64,000 nucleotides of DNA from Amycolatopsis alkalitolerans (GCF_006152065.1 NZ_VDFW01000002.1:310001-374000), one strand, 5' to 3'. Counted from the first letter of the stretch, positions 33,626 through 42,023 are shown. Program-made: numbers and translations. Notes: generated by a model from the letters alone, not told the origin.

Positions 33626-34162
33626 ATGCGCAGGTCACTCGCTGCAGTCGTCGCCGTAGGGTGGGGGGTTGCTGTCGGCGGGACGTTCGGGTGCCTGCTG
33701 CCATACCTGCTGGGTTACTGGACGGTCCGCTGGTCGGCGCCCTTCGGCCTGATCCCGATCGTCGTCGGCGCGGTCCTGATCGGTCTCGGTGTGGTCCCGA
33801 TCGTGCAGGCGTTCGTCGCGTTCGTTCGCGCCGGCGGCACTCCAGTACCCGCCGCGTCGCCACCCCGGCTGGTGGTGAGTGGTCTCTACCGGTACGTGCG
33901 TAACCCGATCTATGTCGGCTTCCTGGTCGTGCTGCTCGGCGAGGCGTTGCTGTTCGGATCCGTGCGGATCGTCGGATACACCGCCATCGCCTGGTGCGTC
34001 AGCGCCGCGGCGGTCCTGTTCTACGAACAGCCTCGGCTGGCCCGCCGGTTCGGCACCGAATACGAGCGGTACCGGCACGCGGTGCCGGCCTGGTTGCCCC
34101 GGCTTCGTCGCTTGACCCTCCCGGAACACGCCGTCACGTCGCGCAGGGTCAGCGATCGGTAA
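33626..34162 (+). CDS. Isoprenylcysteine carboxyl methyltransferase-family membrane protein
   Basis: 178 residues with about four hydrophobic segments (AAVVAVGWGVAVGGTFGCLL, LIPIVVGAVLIGLGVVPIV, GFLVVLLGEALLFGS, IAWCVSAAAVLFYE). The SAM-site motif of ICMT/PEMT-type methyltransferases is present: GLYRYVRNPIYVGFL, with E and RRFGTEYERYRHAVPAWLP near the end. Membrane-bound methyl transfer; substrate unknown. First gene after the TetR operator. Confidence 0.85.
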   Translation: MRRSLAAVVAVGWGVAVGGTFGCLLPYLLGYWTVRWSAPFGLIPIVVGAVLIGLGVVPIVQAFVAFVRAGGTPVPAASPPRLVVSGLYRYVRNPIYVGFLVVLLGEALLFGSVRIVGYTAIAWCVSAAAVLFYEQPRLARRFGTEYERYRHAVPAWLPRLRRLTLPEHAVTSRRVSDR

Positions 34163-34185
34163 ACCGCATACGGAGAGGAGTGGTC

Positions 34186-34839
34186 ATGGCCCGCATCACA
34201 CCGGTCTCGTCGGCGGACGCGAGACTGAGCATCAAGATCGTCTACTGGTTTGTCAGGCGCGGCTTGGCCAAGGCCGCCGGCAGGAACGTGACGCAGGTGA
34301 TCCAGCCGCTGCAGATGTACGCACACCTGCCGAAGTTGTTCAAAGGCTACGTCAAGCTGGAACGGGCCACGGCCTCTCTCCACACTCTCAGCCCGCGTCT
34401 GCACGCACTGGCCGAGCTCAAGGCCGCCACCGTGACCCAATGTGAATACTGCATCGACCTGGGCTCGGTGATCGCCCACCAGTGGGGGCTCACCGACGCC
34501 GAGCTGCTCGCGCTGCCCGAATACCAGTCCAGCCCGCTGTTCTCCGATCAGGACAAGCTCGTCCTCGACTACGCCGTCGCGATGAGCCACACGCCCGTCG
34601 AGGTGACCGACGCTCTTTTCGGCCGGCTCCGACAGCACTTCACCGACGCTCAGATCGTGGAACTTACCCACCACATCGCTCTGGAGAGCATGCGCGGACG
34701 GTTCAACCTCGCTCTCGGCATCGGCTCCTCCGGGCTCAGCGACGGCATGGTCTGTGCGGTACCGGTGCGGCACTCCGCACCGAACAAGCCCGCGAGCCCG
34801 CCGGCCGGCCTGGCCGCGCGCAACGACCCGCATCAATGA
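34186..34839 (+). CDS. Carboxymuconolactone decarboxylase/AhpD-like protein
   Basis: 217 residues from ATG 34186, preceded by GGAGAGGAG. Helical CMD domain with the CxxC redox pair in VTQCEYCIDLGSVIAHQWG (about residue 85) and LTHHIALESMRGRFN. AhpD-like proteins of this type are peroxidase-linked disulfide reductases or decarboxylases. TetR-controlled with the methyltransferase upstream; stop overlaps a possible start of the next gene. Confidence 0.88.
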   Translation: MARITPVSSADARLSIKIVYWFVRRGLAKAAGRNVTQVIQPLQMYAHLPKLFKGYVKLERATASLHTLSPRLHALAELKAATVTQCEYCIDLGSVIAHQWGLTDAELLALPEYQSSPLFSDQDKLVLDYAVAMSHTPVEVTDALFGRLRQHFTDAQIVELTHHIALESMRGRFNLALGIGSSGLSDGMVCAVPVRHSAPNKPASPPAGLAARNDPHQ

Positions 34840-34862
34840 TCCAGTGGAGGGTGGAAAATCGG

Positions 34863-35333
34863 ATGGACACACACGGGAGAAAGCGGACCGTCGCCGCTCC
34901 GCGGCTGACCGCGGCCCTGGGCCTGCTGCTCGCGGTAGGTGTGCTCGCCCAGGGCCTGACCGCCGGCGCGTTCCTGCAGGGTGACGGCCAATGGCACCCA
35001 TGGCACGAGGCACTGGGCGATGCGCTCGTGCTGCCCCCGCTGATCAGCCTGGTGGTCGCGCTCGCCCTGTTCCGGCGACAACCCGACACGCCGTCGGTTC
35101 TCGCGACCCGGATCGTCCTGCTCGCGCTCGTCGTCATCGCGATCGGCGCCGGGCACGCCGGGAAAAGCATGCTAGTCGTGCACATTCCCACCGCTATCGC
35201 CGTAGTCGGAATCGCGGTGCGGCAGGCCACCGGCTTCGCGCGAATCGCCGAACCGCAAAGTGGCCAACCGGCACGAAGCGGATACCCGGATCCCGAAGAG
35301 CGTTCACCGAGCGAGACCAAGCGCCGCGGCTAG
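34863..35333 (+). CDS. Small integral membrane protein of unknown function
   Basis: 156 residues from ATG 34863; a start at 34836 that overlaps the previous stop is also in frame. Four hydrophobic segments: LTAALGLLLAVGVLAQGLTA, ALVLPPLISLVVALALF, ATRIVLLALVVIAIGAG and VVHIPTAIAVVGIAV, followed by a Pro/Ser-rich hydrophilic tail. No family recognised. Part of the TetR-linked gene set. Confidence 0.65.
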   Translation: MDTHGRKRTVAAPRLTAALGLLLAVGVLAQGLTAGAFLQGDGQWHPWHEALGDALVLPPLISLVVALALFRRQPDTPSVLATRIVLLALVVIAIGAGHAGKSMLVVHIPTAIAVVGIAVRQATGFARIAEPQSGQPARSGYPDPEERSPSETKRRG

Positions 35334-35351
35334 TAGAAGGAGGTGCCAGCG

Positions 35352-35714
35352 ATGGCCGAATCCGTGACCGGGCCCACCGGAGTCGACATGAGGGTTACCT
35401 TGATCAACGCCTTCACCGTCCCCGACCTGGAATCTGAACGCTTCCTGCGCCGGTGGCGGGAAAACGCCCGAATCATGGCCGCTCAGCCAGGATTCGTCCG
35501 GGCCCGCATGTATCGTGCGCTGGATGACGGGACCGAGTTCCCTTTCGTCAACGTGGCCGAATGGGAGAATCAGGCCGCGTTCGATCGGGCCACGGCGAAC
35601 CCGGAATGGCTGGCCTCCGTGCAGCGGGCGGTGAACGACCCTGATTTGCACCTGACCTCCCGGCCGGCGGTCTATCGGCTCAGCGTCGACGTCAGCCCCG
35701 GTGGCGAATTGTGA
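35352..35714 (+). CDS. ABM-type (antibiotic biosynthesis monooxygenase fold) protein
   Basis: 120 residues from ATG 35352 with GGAGG SD at 35339-35343. Dimeric ferredoxin-like barrel pattern: MRVTLINAFTVPDLESERF, RWRENARIMAAQPGFVRARM, FVNVAEWENQAAFDRATANP. These small proteins oxidise quinols or degrade heme, or act as structural partners. Sits between the membrane protein and the truncated amidohydrolase. Confidence 0.85.
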   Translation: MAESVTGPTGVDMRVTLINAFTVPDLESERFLRRWRENARIMAAQPGFVRARMYRALDDGTEFPFVNVAEWENQAAFDRATANPEWLASVQRAVNDPDLHLTSRPAVYRLSVDVSPGGEL

Positions 35715-35763
35715 CCGCGCCGCGCAACGTGGTACGGCACGATCGAAACGGGGGTGTGCTCCG

Positions 35764-36486
35764 ATGAATCCTGACGTCGCCGGTGCGATCGACCTGCACC
35801 ACCATTTCGTACCCCGCGAGTACGCCGCGGCACTCCACAAGCTCGGCATCTCGGAAGGACTTGGGGTGAAGCTCCCGAAGTGGAGTGCCCGCAAGTCGCT
35901 GGACGTAATGGACGCCAACGGAATCGCGACGGCGATCCTGTCGATATCGGCGCCGGGGGTGTATTTCCCGGCCATGGATCCGGACGGCCGGACCGCGCGG
36001 CAGCTCGCCCGGGAAATGAACGAGGCGGCCGCGCGGCTGATCCGGGAGCACCCGGGGCGGTTCGGCGGATTCGCCACCCTCCCCGTGCCGGATGTGGACG
36101 CCAGCCTCTCCGAGATCGACTACGCCTTCAACGAACTTCGCCTCGACGGTGTGCTCCTCTTGTCGAACTACGCCGGCTACTACCTCCGGTTCAAGGACAA
36201 CGTCCTCCCGGAAGGCCCAGACCACTTCCTGGGCACCTTCCACTACGACACCGCGCTGTCGGCATCGCCGCACTGCTTCGCCTCCCTGACCACCCTGGTC
36301 GACAGCTCCCATATCGTGTTCGGCACCGACTACGTCTTCGCGACTCCCGCGGCGGTCCCGCTCACGGTCACCGGCATCAGCGACTACCCCCACTTCACGG
36401 CCGAAGACCGACGGCAAATCGCCTCCGGCAACGCCCGCCGGCTATTCCCCCGCCTGTCAGAGTCCGTTCCTGAACCTACGTCGTGA
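35764..36486 (+). pseudogene. ACMSD-type amidohydrolase with internal deletion, ended by an IS
   Basis: 240 residues instead of the ~320-340 usual for amidohydrolase_2 decarboxylases/hydrolases. The start AIDLHHHFVP (metal ligands) and end FGTDYVFATPAAVPLT are intact. LLLSNYAGYYL runs straight into RFKDNVLPEGPDHF and FHYDTALSA, missing the middle third that holds the barrel histidine (VFVHP region). The last codons (SESVPEPTS and the stop) lie in the inverted repeat of the IS at 36460-37468, so the natural C-terminus is gone too. Probably inactive. Confidence 0.78.
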
Positions 36487-37468
36487 GTCGGCGGGTGGTG
36501 ATGCGAATCATGCTCCAGCGGACCATCGCCTCGTGATGTTTGGGTAGGCGTTCGTAGTCACGGACACAGCGACGGTGGCCGGTGATCCAGGCCAGCGTTC
36601 GTTCCACTACCCACCGTCGGGGCAGGACCTGAAACCCGATGGTGTCATCGGACCGCTTCACGATCGTGACGGCGATCTTCACGGTGTTTCTCGCCCAGTC
36701 CAGTAGCTTTCCGGAGTAGCCGCCGTCGGCCCAGATCAGCCGGACGCGGTGGCAGGAGGCCGCCAGCAAGCTCAACAGTGGGCGAGCACCGTCCCGGTCT
36801 TGTACCGATGCCGCAGTCACCAGAACGCAGAGCAGCAAACCGAGGGTGTCCACCGCGATATGCCGTTTCCGGCCATTGATCTTCTTGCCCGCGTCGTAGC
36901 CTCGGCTCGACCGCGCGACGGTTTCGGCGGCCTTCACTGACTGGGAATCGATGATTGCCGCCGTAGGTTTGGCTGTGCGACCTTCCGCGAGGCGGACTCG
37001 GTCCCGCAACCCATCCAATACGTCTTGAGTCACGCCGACGGCTTCCCAGGCGGCGAAGTAGTTGTAGACCGTGGACCAGGGCGGGAAGTCCGACGGCAGG
37101 GCTCGCCATTTGATGCCGTTGTCGACCACGTAGAAGATCGCGTCCACGATGCGGCGGCGGCAATGCGTTTCCCGGCGGCCGCCCTTGCCCGCCAGCCAGG
37201 CCGGGTTCGGCAACAACGGATCGATCATTGCCCATTGGGCATCAGTGGTATCCGACGGGTAGCGACGGGCACGGCCCTGATCAGCGGCTTGGTGGAACGG
37301 GGCCAGACGGCAACATGCCCCGCCCGGCACGACCTCACCGGGGAGATACGGCACGATAACAACGGAACTCCTGGTGGAACGGCGCTTCAGCACCGCTCGA
37401 TCTACCAGGAGTTCCTTCATAACCAGCGTCGACACGCCCAGCCAAGATCAGTTCAGGAACAGGCACTC
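36460..37468 (-). mobile_element. IS5-family insertion sequence (about 1.0 kb)
   Basis: Bounded by imperfect inverted repeats sharing GTTCCTGAAC (36466-36475) and GTTCAGGAAC (37451-37460), with GAGT-type outer bases (36460-36463; ACTC 37465-37468). Contains one transposase gene. No clean target duplication is visible. It interrupts the 3' end of the amidohydrolase gene. Confidence 0.75.
36476..37435 (-). CDS. IS5-family DDE transposase
   Basis: Up to 319 residues; the conserved protein begins near RYPSDTTDAQWAMIDPLLP, so a later start (for example GTG 37330) is likely. The catalytic triad is visible as IIDSQSVKAA (D), WADGGYSGKLLDW (D) and WVVERTLAWI (E), with HRRCVRDYERLP after it. The ORF appears intact, so the element may be active. 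Confidence 0.88.
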   Translation of the reverse strand: MSTLVMKELLVDRAVLKRRSTRSSVVIVPYLPGEVVPGGACCRLAPFHQAADQGRARRYPSDTTDAQWAMIDPLLPNPAWLAGKGGRRETHCRRRIVDAIFYVVDNGIKWRALPSDFPPWSTVYNYFAAWEAVGVTQDVLDGLRDRVRLAEGRTAKPTAAIIDSQSVKAAETVARSSRGYDAGKKINGRKRHIAVDTLGLLLCVLVTAASVQDRDGARPLLSLLAASCHRVRLIWADGGYSGKLLDWARNTVKIAVTIVKRSDDTIGFQVLPRRWVVERTLAWITGHRRCVRDYERLPKHHEAMVRWSMIRITTRRLTT

Positions 37469-37835
37469 AGAGACGAGCGCACCGCGGTACGACCGAGCGT
37501 GATCGAGCAAACCCCATCTTCCCCGGGCCGGACGGAGCGCCGTACTTCCCGGACTTCTTCGAGGCCGAAGTCGGCAGGCTCACCGTCTTCGTCCAAGACT
37601 GCCGCACCATTGCCGCTTCCGGGCGGGCCGGCGCGTTCGATCTGCCCGCCGCCGGTACGAGCAGCGATGTCGTAGACGCCGCAGAACACCGGGCTGCGGT
37701 GGGGGAACTGGCCGGCCAGAAGCGGCATGACGTCGTCGGATCGGGCTCGTGGCCGACGGGCCGTGCTCCCCGAAATCACCGACGGCCTGCCGATGAAGAT
37801 CATCGGCAGGCCGTCTGAGCTGGGAAAACACGCTG
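37469..37835. other. Gene-poor stretch right of the IS, ending in a long hairpin
   Basis: One plus-strand frame (about 37505-37660) reads like decayed coding sequence (NPIFPGPDGAPYFPDFFEAE) without a start I can trust, and I cannot assign a family. The right end carries the hairpin at 37781-37815. Probably remnant DNA displaced by the IS. Confidence 0.4.
37781..37815 (-). terminator. Perfect 16 bp stem, 3 nt loop hairpin downstream of tRNA-Val(CAC)
   Basis: GACGGCCTGCCGATGA (37781-37796) pairs exactly with TCATCGGCAGGCCGTC (37800-37815). It lies just downstream of the leftward tRNA gene; on the + strand side GCTGGGAAAAC follows. Likely transcription terminator for the tRNA. Confidence 0.65.
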
Positions 37836-37907
37836 TGGGCGATACTGGGATCGAACCAGTGACCTCTTCGGTGTGAACGAAGCGCTCTCCCGCTGAGCTA
37901 ATCGCCC
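37836..37907 (-). tRNA. tRNA-Val (anticodon CAC)
   Basis: Read on the minus strand: acceptor GGGCGAT pairs with ATCGCCC, D-arm GCTCAGCGGGAGAGC, anticodon arm CTTCG-TTCACAC-CGAAG with anticodon CAC, T-arm CTGG-TTCGATC-CCAG. 3' CCA is not encoded. Reads GUG valine codons. Confidence 0.96.
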
Positions 37908-38289
37908 CCGTGCGGTACGAGTAGAAACTCTAGCGGACGTCCTTCCGGCTCTGACAAACGGGTGGTCTTACCCGGGCACGGTCCGCGCACGAGCCCGTAC
38001 GCTGCGAACAACCGGGTGGTAGCGAGGGCCGTTTCGGGGAGTAGCGAGCCATGTCACCTGCGACATCGAAGACGTAACGCTGTCGTTTCGCGACTGAACC
38101 GAGCAGTATGTACGGGTGGACGATCACAGGACCGGACGCGGGGCGCAGGACGAAGGTGAAGATTGACCTAGCCGACCGATGAACTCGTCTGGGTGATGTC
38201 GCGTCAAATAGAGAGCGAATCAGGCCGCTGCGGCGTCACACAGGTGTAGACGGCCTGGCGGGCCGTGGAGGGAGACGAAAGGTAAGACC
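37908..38289. other. Intergenic region between divergent tRNA-Val and ssgB
   Basis: 382 nt with no supportable gene. It must hold the promoters of the leftward tRNA and rightward ssgB. GGAGGGAGACG (38267-38277) is the ssgB ribosome-binding region. I see no clear sigma-70 boxes, as expected for a developmentally controlled gene. Confidence 0.5.
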
Positions 38290-38715
38290 ATGCGTAACGA
38301 TCACGTGACGCTCCGCTCGACGGCGGTGTTCGACCTGCTCGCGCCCCGTACGCCGGCGGTGCCGGTCAAGGTGGAGCTGCGCTACGACACGCGCGACCCG
38401 TATGCCGTCGTGGCCGCGTTCCGCACCGGCCGCGCGGGCTGGGTCGAGTGGGTTTACGCGCGCGACCTGCTTGCCGACGGCCTGCTGGCGGACGCCGGCG
38501 ACGGGGACGTCCGCATCCGGCCGTCGGTCGAGGATCCGGAGTCCGTGCTGATCGAGCTGAACTCGCCGTCGGGGCACGCCATGTTCGAGGCCTCGGCGCA
38601 GGAGCTGGCCGATTTCCTCGATCGCACCTACGACGTCGTGCTTCCCGGCAACGAACACCTGTGGGTCGACGTGGACGACGCCCTGACCCACCTGATCCCG
38701 AACGATCTGGGCTGA
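38290..38715 (+). CDS. ssgB: SsgB, SsgA-like sporulation/cell-division protein
   Basis: 141 residues. Matches SsgA-like proteins throughout: VFDLLAPRTPAVPVKVELRY, DPYAVVAAF, VEWVYARDLLADGL, SPSGHAMFEASAQELADFLD. SsgB recruits FtsZ to septum sites during sporulation-specific division in filamentous actinomycetes and is the conserved SALP found also in non-Streptomyces genera. Next to a tRNA cluster, so this is chromosomal core. Confidence 0.95.
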   Translation: MRNDHVTLRSTAVFDLLAPRTPAVPVKVELRYDTRDPYAVVAAFRTGRAGWVEWVYARDLLADGLLADAGDGDVRIRPSVEDPESVLIELNSPSGHAMFEASAQELADFLDRTYDVVLPGNEHLWVDVDDALTHLIPNDLG

Positions 38716-38823
38716 TGACGCCCTGCGATCGAAACACCCACCCCCCTGTGACGTGGCATCCCGGGTCCGATATGGTTTTCACACCACGGCGACGGAGGAG
38801 CGAATGCTCTCGTCGCGGGCAAC

Positions 38824-38896
38824 GCGGACGTAGCGCAGCTGGTAGCGCATCACCTTGCCAAGGTGAGGGTCGCGGGTTCGAATCCCGTCGTCCGCT
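38824..38896 (+). tRNA. tRNA-Gly (anticodon GCC)
   Basis: Acceptor GCGGACG/CGTCCGC, anticodon arm CACCTTGCCAAGGTG with anticodon GCC, T-loop GGGTTCGAATCCC. Start of a three-tRNA cluster downstream of ssgB. Confidence 0.97.
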
Positions 38897-38924
38897 CGGA
38901 GAGAGGCCTTCTCGGGCCTGTCGC

Positions 38925-38995
38925 GGTGGAGTGGCCGAGAGGCGAGGCAACGGCCTGCAAAGCCGTGTACACGGGTTCGAATCCCGTCTCCACCT
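38925..38995 (+). tRNA. tRNA-Cys (anticodon GCA)
   Basis: Acceptor GGTGGAG/CTCCACC, anticodon arm CGGCCTGCAAAGCCG with anticodon GCA, T-arm CGGGTTCGAATCCCG. Second tRNA of the cluster; only one base separates it from tRNA-Val. Confidence 0.97.
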
Positions 38996-38996
38996 C

Positions 38997-39071
38997 GCGC
39001 GATTAGCTCAGCGGGAGAGCGCTACCTTGACACGGTAGAGGTCACTGGTTCGATCCCAGTATCGCGCACCA
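38997..39071 (+). tRNA. tRNA-Val (anticodon GAC)
   Basis: Acceptor GCGCGAT/ATCGCGC, anticodon arm CTACCTTGACACGGTAG with anticodon GAC, T-arm CTGGTTCGATCCCAG, with 3' ACCA encoded. The 3' end faces an integrase remnant 14 nt away, so it is the likely attachment site of a lost integrative element. Confidence 0.97.
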
Positions 39072-39085
39072 CGTGTTTTCGCAGG

Positions 39086-39335
39086 TCAGACAGCCTGTCG
39101 GCGATCTTCGTCGGCGGGCTGCTGGTGTGTTCGGGGAGCAGTTTGGGAGCACGGGGTGGTGAACACTTTTCGTTTTCCTAAGTGTTCAGCCCATGTCCAG
39201 GTGCCGAACTGCTCCCAGCGGGCTTGTAGGGCGGCCAGCATGGCTTGGGTCATCGCGGGGGTGACGTGCGAGTAGGTGTCGGCGACGTCCTTGCCCTTAT
39301 GCCCGAGTCGCTGGTACTGCAGTACCCGGTCGACC
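39086..39335 (-). pseudogene. Tyrosine recombinase/integrase, C-terminal remnant
   Basis: The minus-strand frame reads YQRLGHKGKDVADTYSHVTP followed by AMTQAMLAALQARWEQF, the end of a phage-type integrase with the LGH motif and the DTYSHV catalytic tyrosine. Everything upstream of the LGH box is replaced by unrelated sequence at about 39335. Convergent with and adjacent to tRNA-Val(GAC), the usual place for an integrase next to its attachment site. Confidence 0.75.
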
Positions 39336-39337
39336 GT

Positions 39338-39473
39338 CGGCGTCCCACTTCTGGACACCGCGCCCGACTCTCGGGGCATCAGGCTGACTCCTGTCGGCGA
39401 GACCTTCGCCAAGGACGTACTCCCGATCCTGGCCATGCTCGACAGAACCGGCAACGGCGACAATAGTTTCTGA
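39338..39473 (+). pseudogene. LysR-type regulator fragment (HTH segment)
   Basis: Plus-strand frame PLLDTAPDSRGIRLTPVGET, then FAKDVLPILAML, corresponds to the end of the LysR winged helix and start of the linker (usual form PLFDR-x-RGVRLTPAGE). It begins at the point where the integrase fragment ends and is followed by a stop at 39473. A recombination scrap, not a gene. Confidence 0.6.
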
Positions 39474-39776
39474 GGCCCGAGGCCATATCGAGCACCACCG
39501 CCCGGTGGGCCGTGGACTGTCTGCCGGTTCTGATGGTCGGCACTCACCGGCTCGGTCGGGGTTATTCCGGCTCGGGGTGCCACGCCGACAAGTGGCGGCC
39601 TGGCACCCCGAGCGGTGCGTCCACCATTGGTACGGAAGAAATTTCCCGTCGAGCGTGACCACGACACGATCGCCGGCCGGGTCATGGACGCGCTGGACAT
39701 CCAGCTGGCGCCGCCGCCTGTTGACCTGTTGGCGTTACCATCGCTGGAACACGGCTGGTGTCAGCGCGCAGCGGTG
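39474..39776. other. Region without recognisable genes between LysR scrap and oxidoreductase
   Basis: 303 nt. CGGGGTGCCACGCCGAC and GTGGCGGCCTGGCACCCCG (about 39573-39611) could form a hairpin. No convincing reading frame or known domain is visible on either strand. Confidence 0.4.
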
Positions 39777-40748
39777 CTACGAGGTCAACAAGATCTTGCC
39801 GAAGGCGGTGCCCTTTTCCATGCTGCGGTGCGCGTCGCCGGCTTCGCGGAGTGGAACGGTCTGGCCGATGACCGGCCGGACGCAGCCACGCTCGACGAGC
39901 GGCCACAGGTTCTTCTGTACCTCCGCAACGATACGGCCCTTCTCCGGCACCGGTTGGGGTCGCAGCGCGATGGAGGCGATGCCAGCTCGTTTGCGCATCA
40001 GCGTGCCGATGTCCAGTTCGCCGGTGAGCCCGCCTTGGAAGCCGATGATCACCAGCCGGCCGCCGGTGGCGAGCGCGTCGAGGTTGCGGTCTAGGTAGGA
40101 CGCTCCCATGTTGTCCAGGATCACGTTCGCACCGTCGGTTACATTGTGTAGCTCGGTGACGAAGTCCTGGTCGCGATAGTTGATGAGGATGTCGGCGCCG
40201 AGTCGCCGACACTGCTCAAGCCGTTCGGCCGATCCGGCGGTGACCGCGATGGTCGCGCCGAGTGCCTTGCCTACCTGGATGGCGTGGGTGCCAATGCCGC
40301 CCCCGCCGCCGTGCACCAGCAGCACCTCGCCACCACGCAGGCCCGCGCTCATCACCGCGGTGGCCCACACGGTGCAGGCAGCCTCGGGCAGGGCAGCGGC
40401 GGCCACCAGGCCCACACCGTCCGGGACGGGCAGCAGTTGCGGAGCGGGCACCACGACCTGCTCGGCGTAGCCGCCGCCGGCGAGCAACACGCACACCTGG
40501 TCGCCGACCTGCCAGCCGTCGACATTCTCGCCGAGTTCGGTGATCGTGCCCGAGCATTCCAGGCCGAGGATCTCACTCGCCCCGGCCGGCGGCGGATAGA
40601 GGCCCTGGCGTTGCAGCACATCCGCCCGGTTCACCGCGGTGGCGGTGACGCGGACCAGCACCTCGCCGGCGCCCGGCCGCGGGTCCGGCACCTCGGTCCA
40701 GTCCAAAACATCAGGGCCGCCGGATCCGCGGATCGTGATCGCGTGCAC
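39777..40748 (-). CDS. NAD(P)H:quinone oxidoreductase, zinc-less MDR family (PIG3-like)
   Basis: 323 residues from GTG 40748 (HAITIRGSGGPDVLDW). Motifs: NRADVLQRQGLYPPPAGAS, ALPEAACTVWATA, and the NADPH fold VHGGGGGIGTHAIQVGKALG. Characteristic of PIG3/TP53I3-type quinone reductases. Divergent from nothing obvious; sits 90 nt downstream of the LysR gene on the same strand. Confidence 0.92.
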   Translation of the reverse strand: MHAITIRGSGGPDVLDWTEVPDPRPGAGEVLVRVTATAVNRADVLQRQGLYPPPAGASEILGLECSGTITELGENVDGWQVGDQVCVLLAGGGYAEQVVVPAPQLLPVPDGVGLVAAAALPEAACTVWATAVMSAGLRGGEVLLVHGGGGGIGTHAIQVGKALGATIAVTAGSAERLEQCRRLGADILINYRDQDFVTELHNVTDGANVILDNMGASYLDRNLDALATGGRLVIIGFQGGLTGELDIGTLMRKRAGIASIALRPQPVPEKGRIVAEVQKNLWPLVERGCVRPVIGQTVPLREAGDAHRSMEKGTAFGKILLTS

Positions 40749-40838
40749 GGAATCTCCTTGACTTGACGGGTTTTCGGGTCGAGTCCAGTCCACCCGGAAA
40801 CGTCGCCCCGACCAAGGCGTGATTCGCGTCCGCTGCGA

Positions 40839-41717
40839 TCAGGAATCGTGATCGCAGGCGCGCAGCAGCTCGTCCAGACACCAGGGCGGGTTGGTCTCGG
40901 ACACGGCGAGCAGTGTCGTCATGGTTATCGGCGTAACCGTGGCGCGGAACGTCACCCGGGGTGCCACCAGCCGGCGCACCTGCGACTCGTAAACGACGGT
41001 CCATATGTCGGTGCTGCTGCCGATCATGGCCAGCGTGTCTTGCAGGCTGGTGGACGGTGGGCCGAACACCGGGGCGAACCCTGCCGATCGGCAGGAGGAG
41101 ACCATCAGGTCGTACAGCGGCCCGTTACGGGTACGGTCGGCCAGCCGCAACGGCATGTCCGCCAGGTCGGCGAGCGCGACCACGTCAGCCTCGGCCAGCG
41201 GATGCTCGGCGGGCAACGCGATGGTGAGTCGGTCCTGCCACAGCGGGATCAACCGCAGTTCGGGGCTGTCCGTCACGCCCCGGACGAACGTGGCGTCCAT
41301 CGCGTGCACCCGGACCTGGTCCAGCCTCGTCTGAGTGGCGGCCGACACCAACTCCACGCTCACCCGTGGGACGAGGGCGGTCAGCTGGTCCAGTACTCGG
41401 TCCAGGTGCTCGCCGAGGCCATTGCTGGTGCCCAGCCGCAGCACGGTGGACCGCTTGGCGACGAGCTTGGCGATCACGGCCCTCGCCCGGTTCTCGGCGG
41501 CGAGCACGGCACGCGCGTCGGGCAGGAACAGCTGGCCCGCGGCGGTGAGCCGAACCGTCCGTGGTGAACGGTCGAACAGCTCCACCCCCAGTTCCCGCTC
41601 CAGCTTGCGGATCTGCTGGCTCACCGCGGCCTGCACGATGTGCAGCCGCTGCGCGGCCCGCCCGAAGTGCAGTTCCTCCGCGACCGTCACGAAGTACCGC
41701 AGTTGACGAAGTTCCAT
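40839..41717 (-). CDS. LysR-family transcriptional regulator
   Basis: 292 residues. N-terminal winged HTH MELRQLRYFVTVAEELHFGR with QAAVSQQIRKLERELG and SPRTVRLTAAGQLF, then a periplasmic-binding-type effector domain. Divergent from the tautomerase gene at 41841 across a GATC-type inverted repeat, the standard arrangement for LysR control of an aromatic pathway gene. Confidence 0.94.
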   Translation of the reverse strand: MELRQLRYFVTVAEELHFGRAAQRLHIVQAAVSQQIRKLERELGVELFDRSPRTVRLTAAGQLFLPDARAVLAAENRARAVIAKLVAKRSTVLRLGTSNGLGEHLDRVLDQLTALVPRVSVELVSAATQTRLDQVRVHAMDATFVRGVTDSPELRLIPLWQDRLTIALPAEHPLAEADVVALADLADMPLRLADRTRNGPLYDLMVSSCRSAGFAPVFGPPSTSLQDTLAMIGSSTDIWTVVYESQVRRLVAPRVTFRATVTPITMTTLLAVSETNPPWCLDELLRACDHDS

Positions 41718-41732
41718 CAGCCCAGTATCCGC

Positions 41733-41751
41733 CGATCACAATCTCTGATCG
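41733..41751. promoter_or_regulatory. Inverted repeat between LysR and tautomerase genes
   Basis: CGATCA (41733-41738) and TGATCG (41746-41751) are exact reverse complements with 7 nt between; 15 nt upstream of the LysR start. A plausible LysR binding site (family preference T-N11-A fits within it). Confidence 0.5.
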
Positions 41752-41840
41752 CAGCAGGCGCGGACTGCTTCTTGGTCGCGCCGGGATTCTCCTGTGGACT
41801 GCACTCGGCCCAAAACCCGTCCAATACAAGGAAGAATGAC

Positions 41841-42023
41841 ATGCCGATCGTGACCATTCAGCAAGGACCGCGCGCCGTCGAGCTCAAACGGGAGTTGGTC
41901 AAGCAGATCACCGACGCGTTCGTCAACGCGTACGCGATCCCGGCCGAGACCGTGCAGGTGTGGATTCACGAGATCCCCACCGACAGCTGGGGCTCCGCCG
42001 GGAAGCTGACCGCGGACAAGTGA
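41841..42023 (+). CDS. 4-Oxalocrotonate tautomerase family protein
   Basis: 60 residues, the usual size of 4-OT. The start MPIVTIQQGP leaves Pro as the first residue after Met removal, the catalytic base of the family, and RELVKQITDAF is the conserved helix. Start ATG 41841 follows AAGGAAG at SD distance. Converts enol to keto isomers in meta-cleavage pathways. Divergent LysR probably controls it. Confidence 0.93.
   Translation: MPIVTIQQGPRAVELKRELVKQITDAFVNAYAIPAETVQVWIHEIPTDSWGSAGKLTADK

Noticed and set aside
37453-37803. 116-codon minus-strand frame right of the IS5-type element
   Set aside because: No family pattern, start inside the hairpin, stop inside the IS end; more likely remnant DNA.
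37836-39071. The two tRNA-Val genes as attL/attR of one element around ssgB
   Set aside because: They are different isoacceptors in opposite orientation with different acceptor stems, and ssgB is a core gene.
38700-39075. CRISPR-like repetition in the tRNA cluster
   Set aside because: Repeated GGTTCGA-type strings are the T-loops of three tRNAs, not a repeat-spacer array; no CRISPR array or cas gene was seen anywhere.
39297-39662. Minus-strand frame overlapping the integrase and LysR remnants
   Set aside because: Composition and lack of motifs indicate a shadow frame across a recombination scar.
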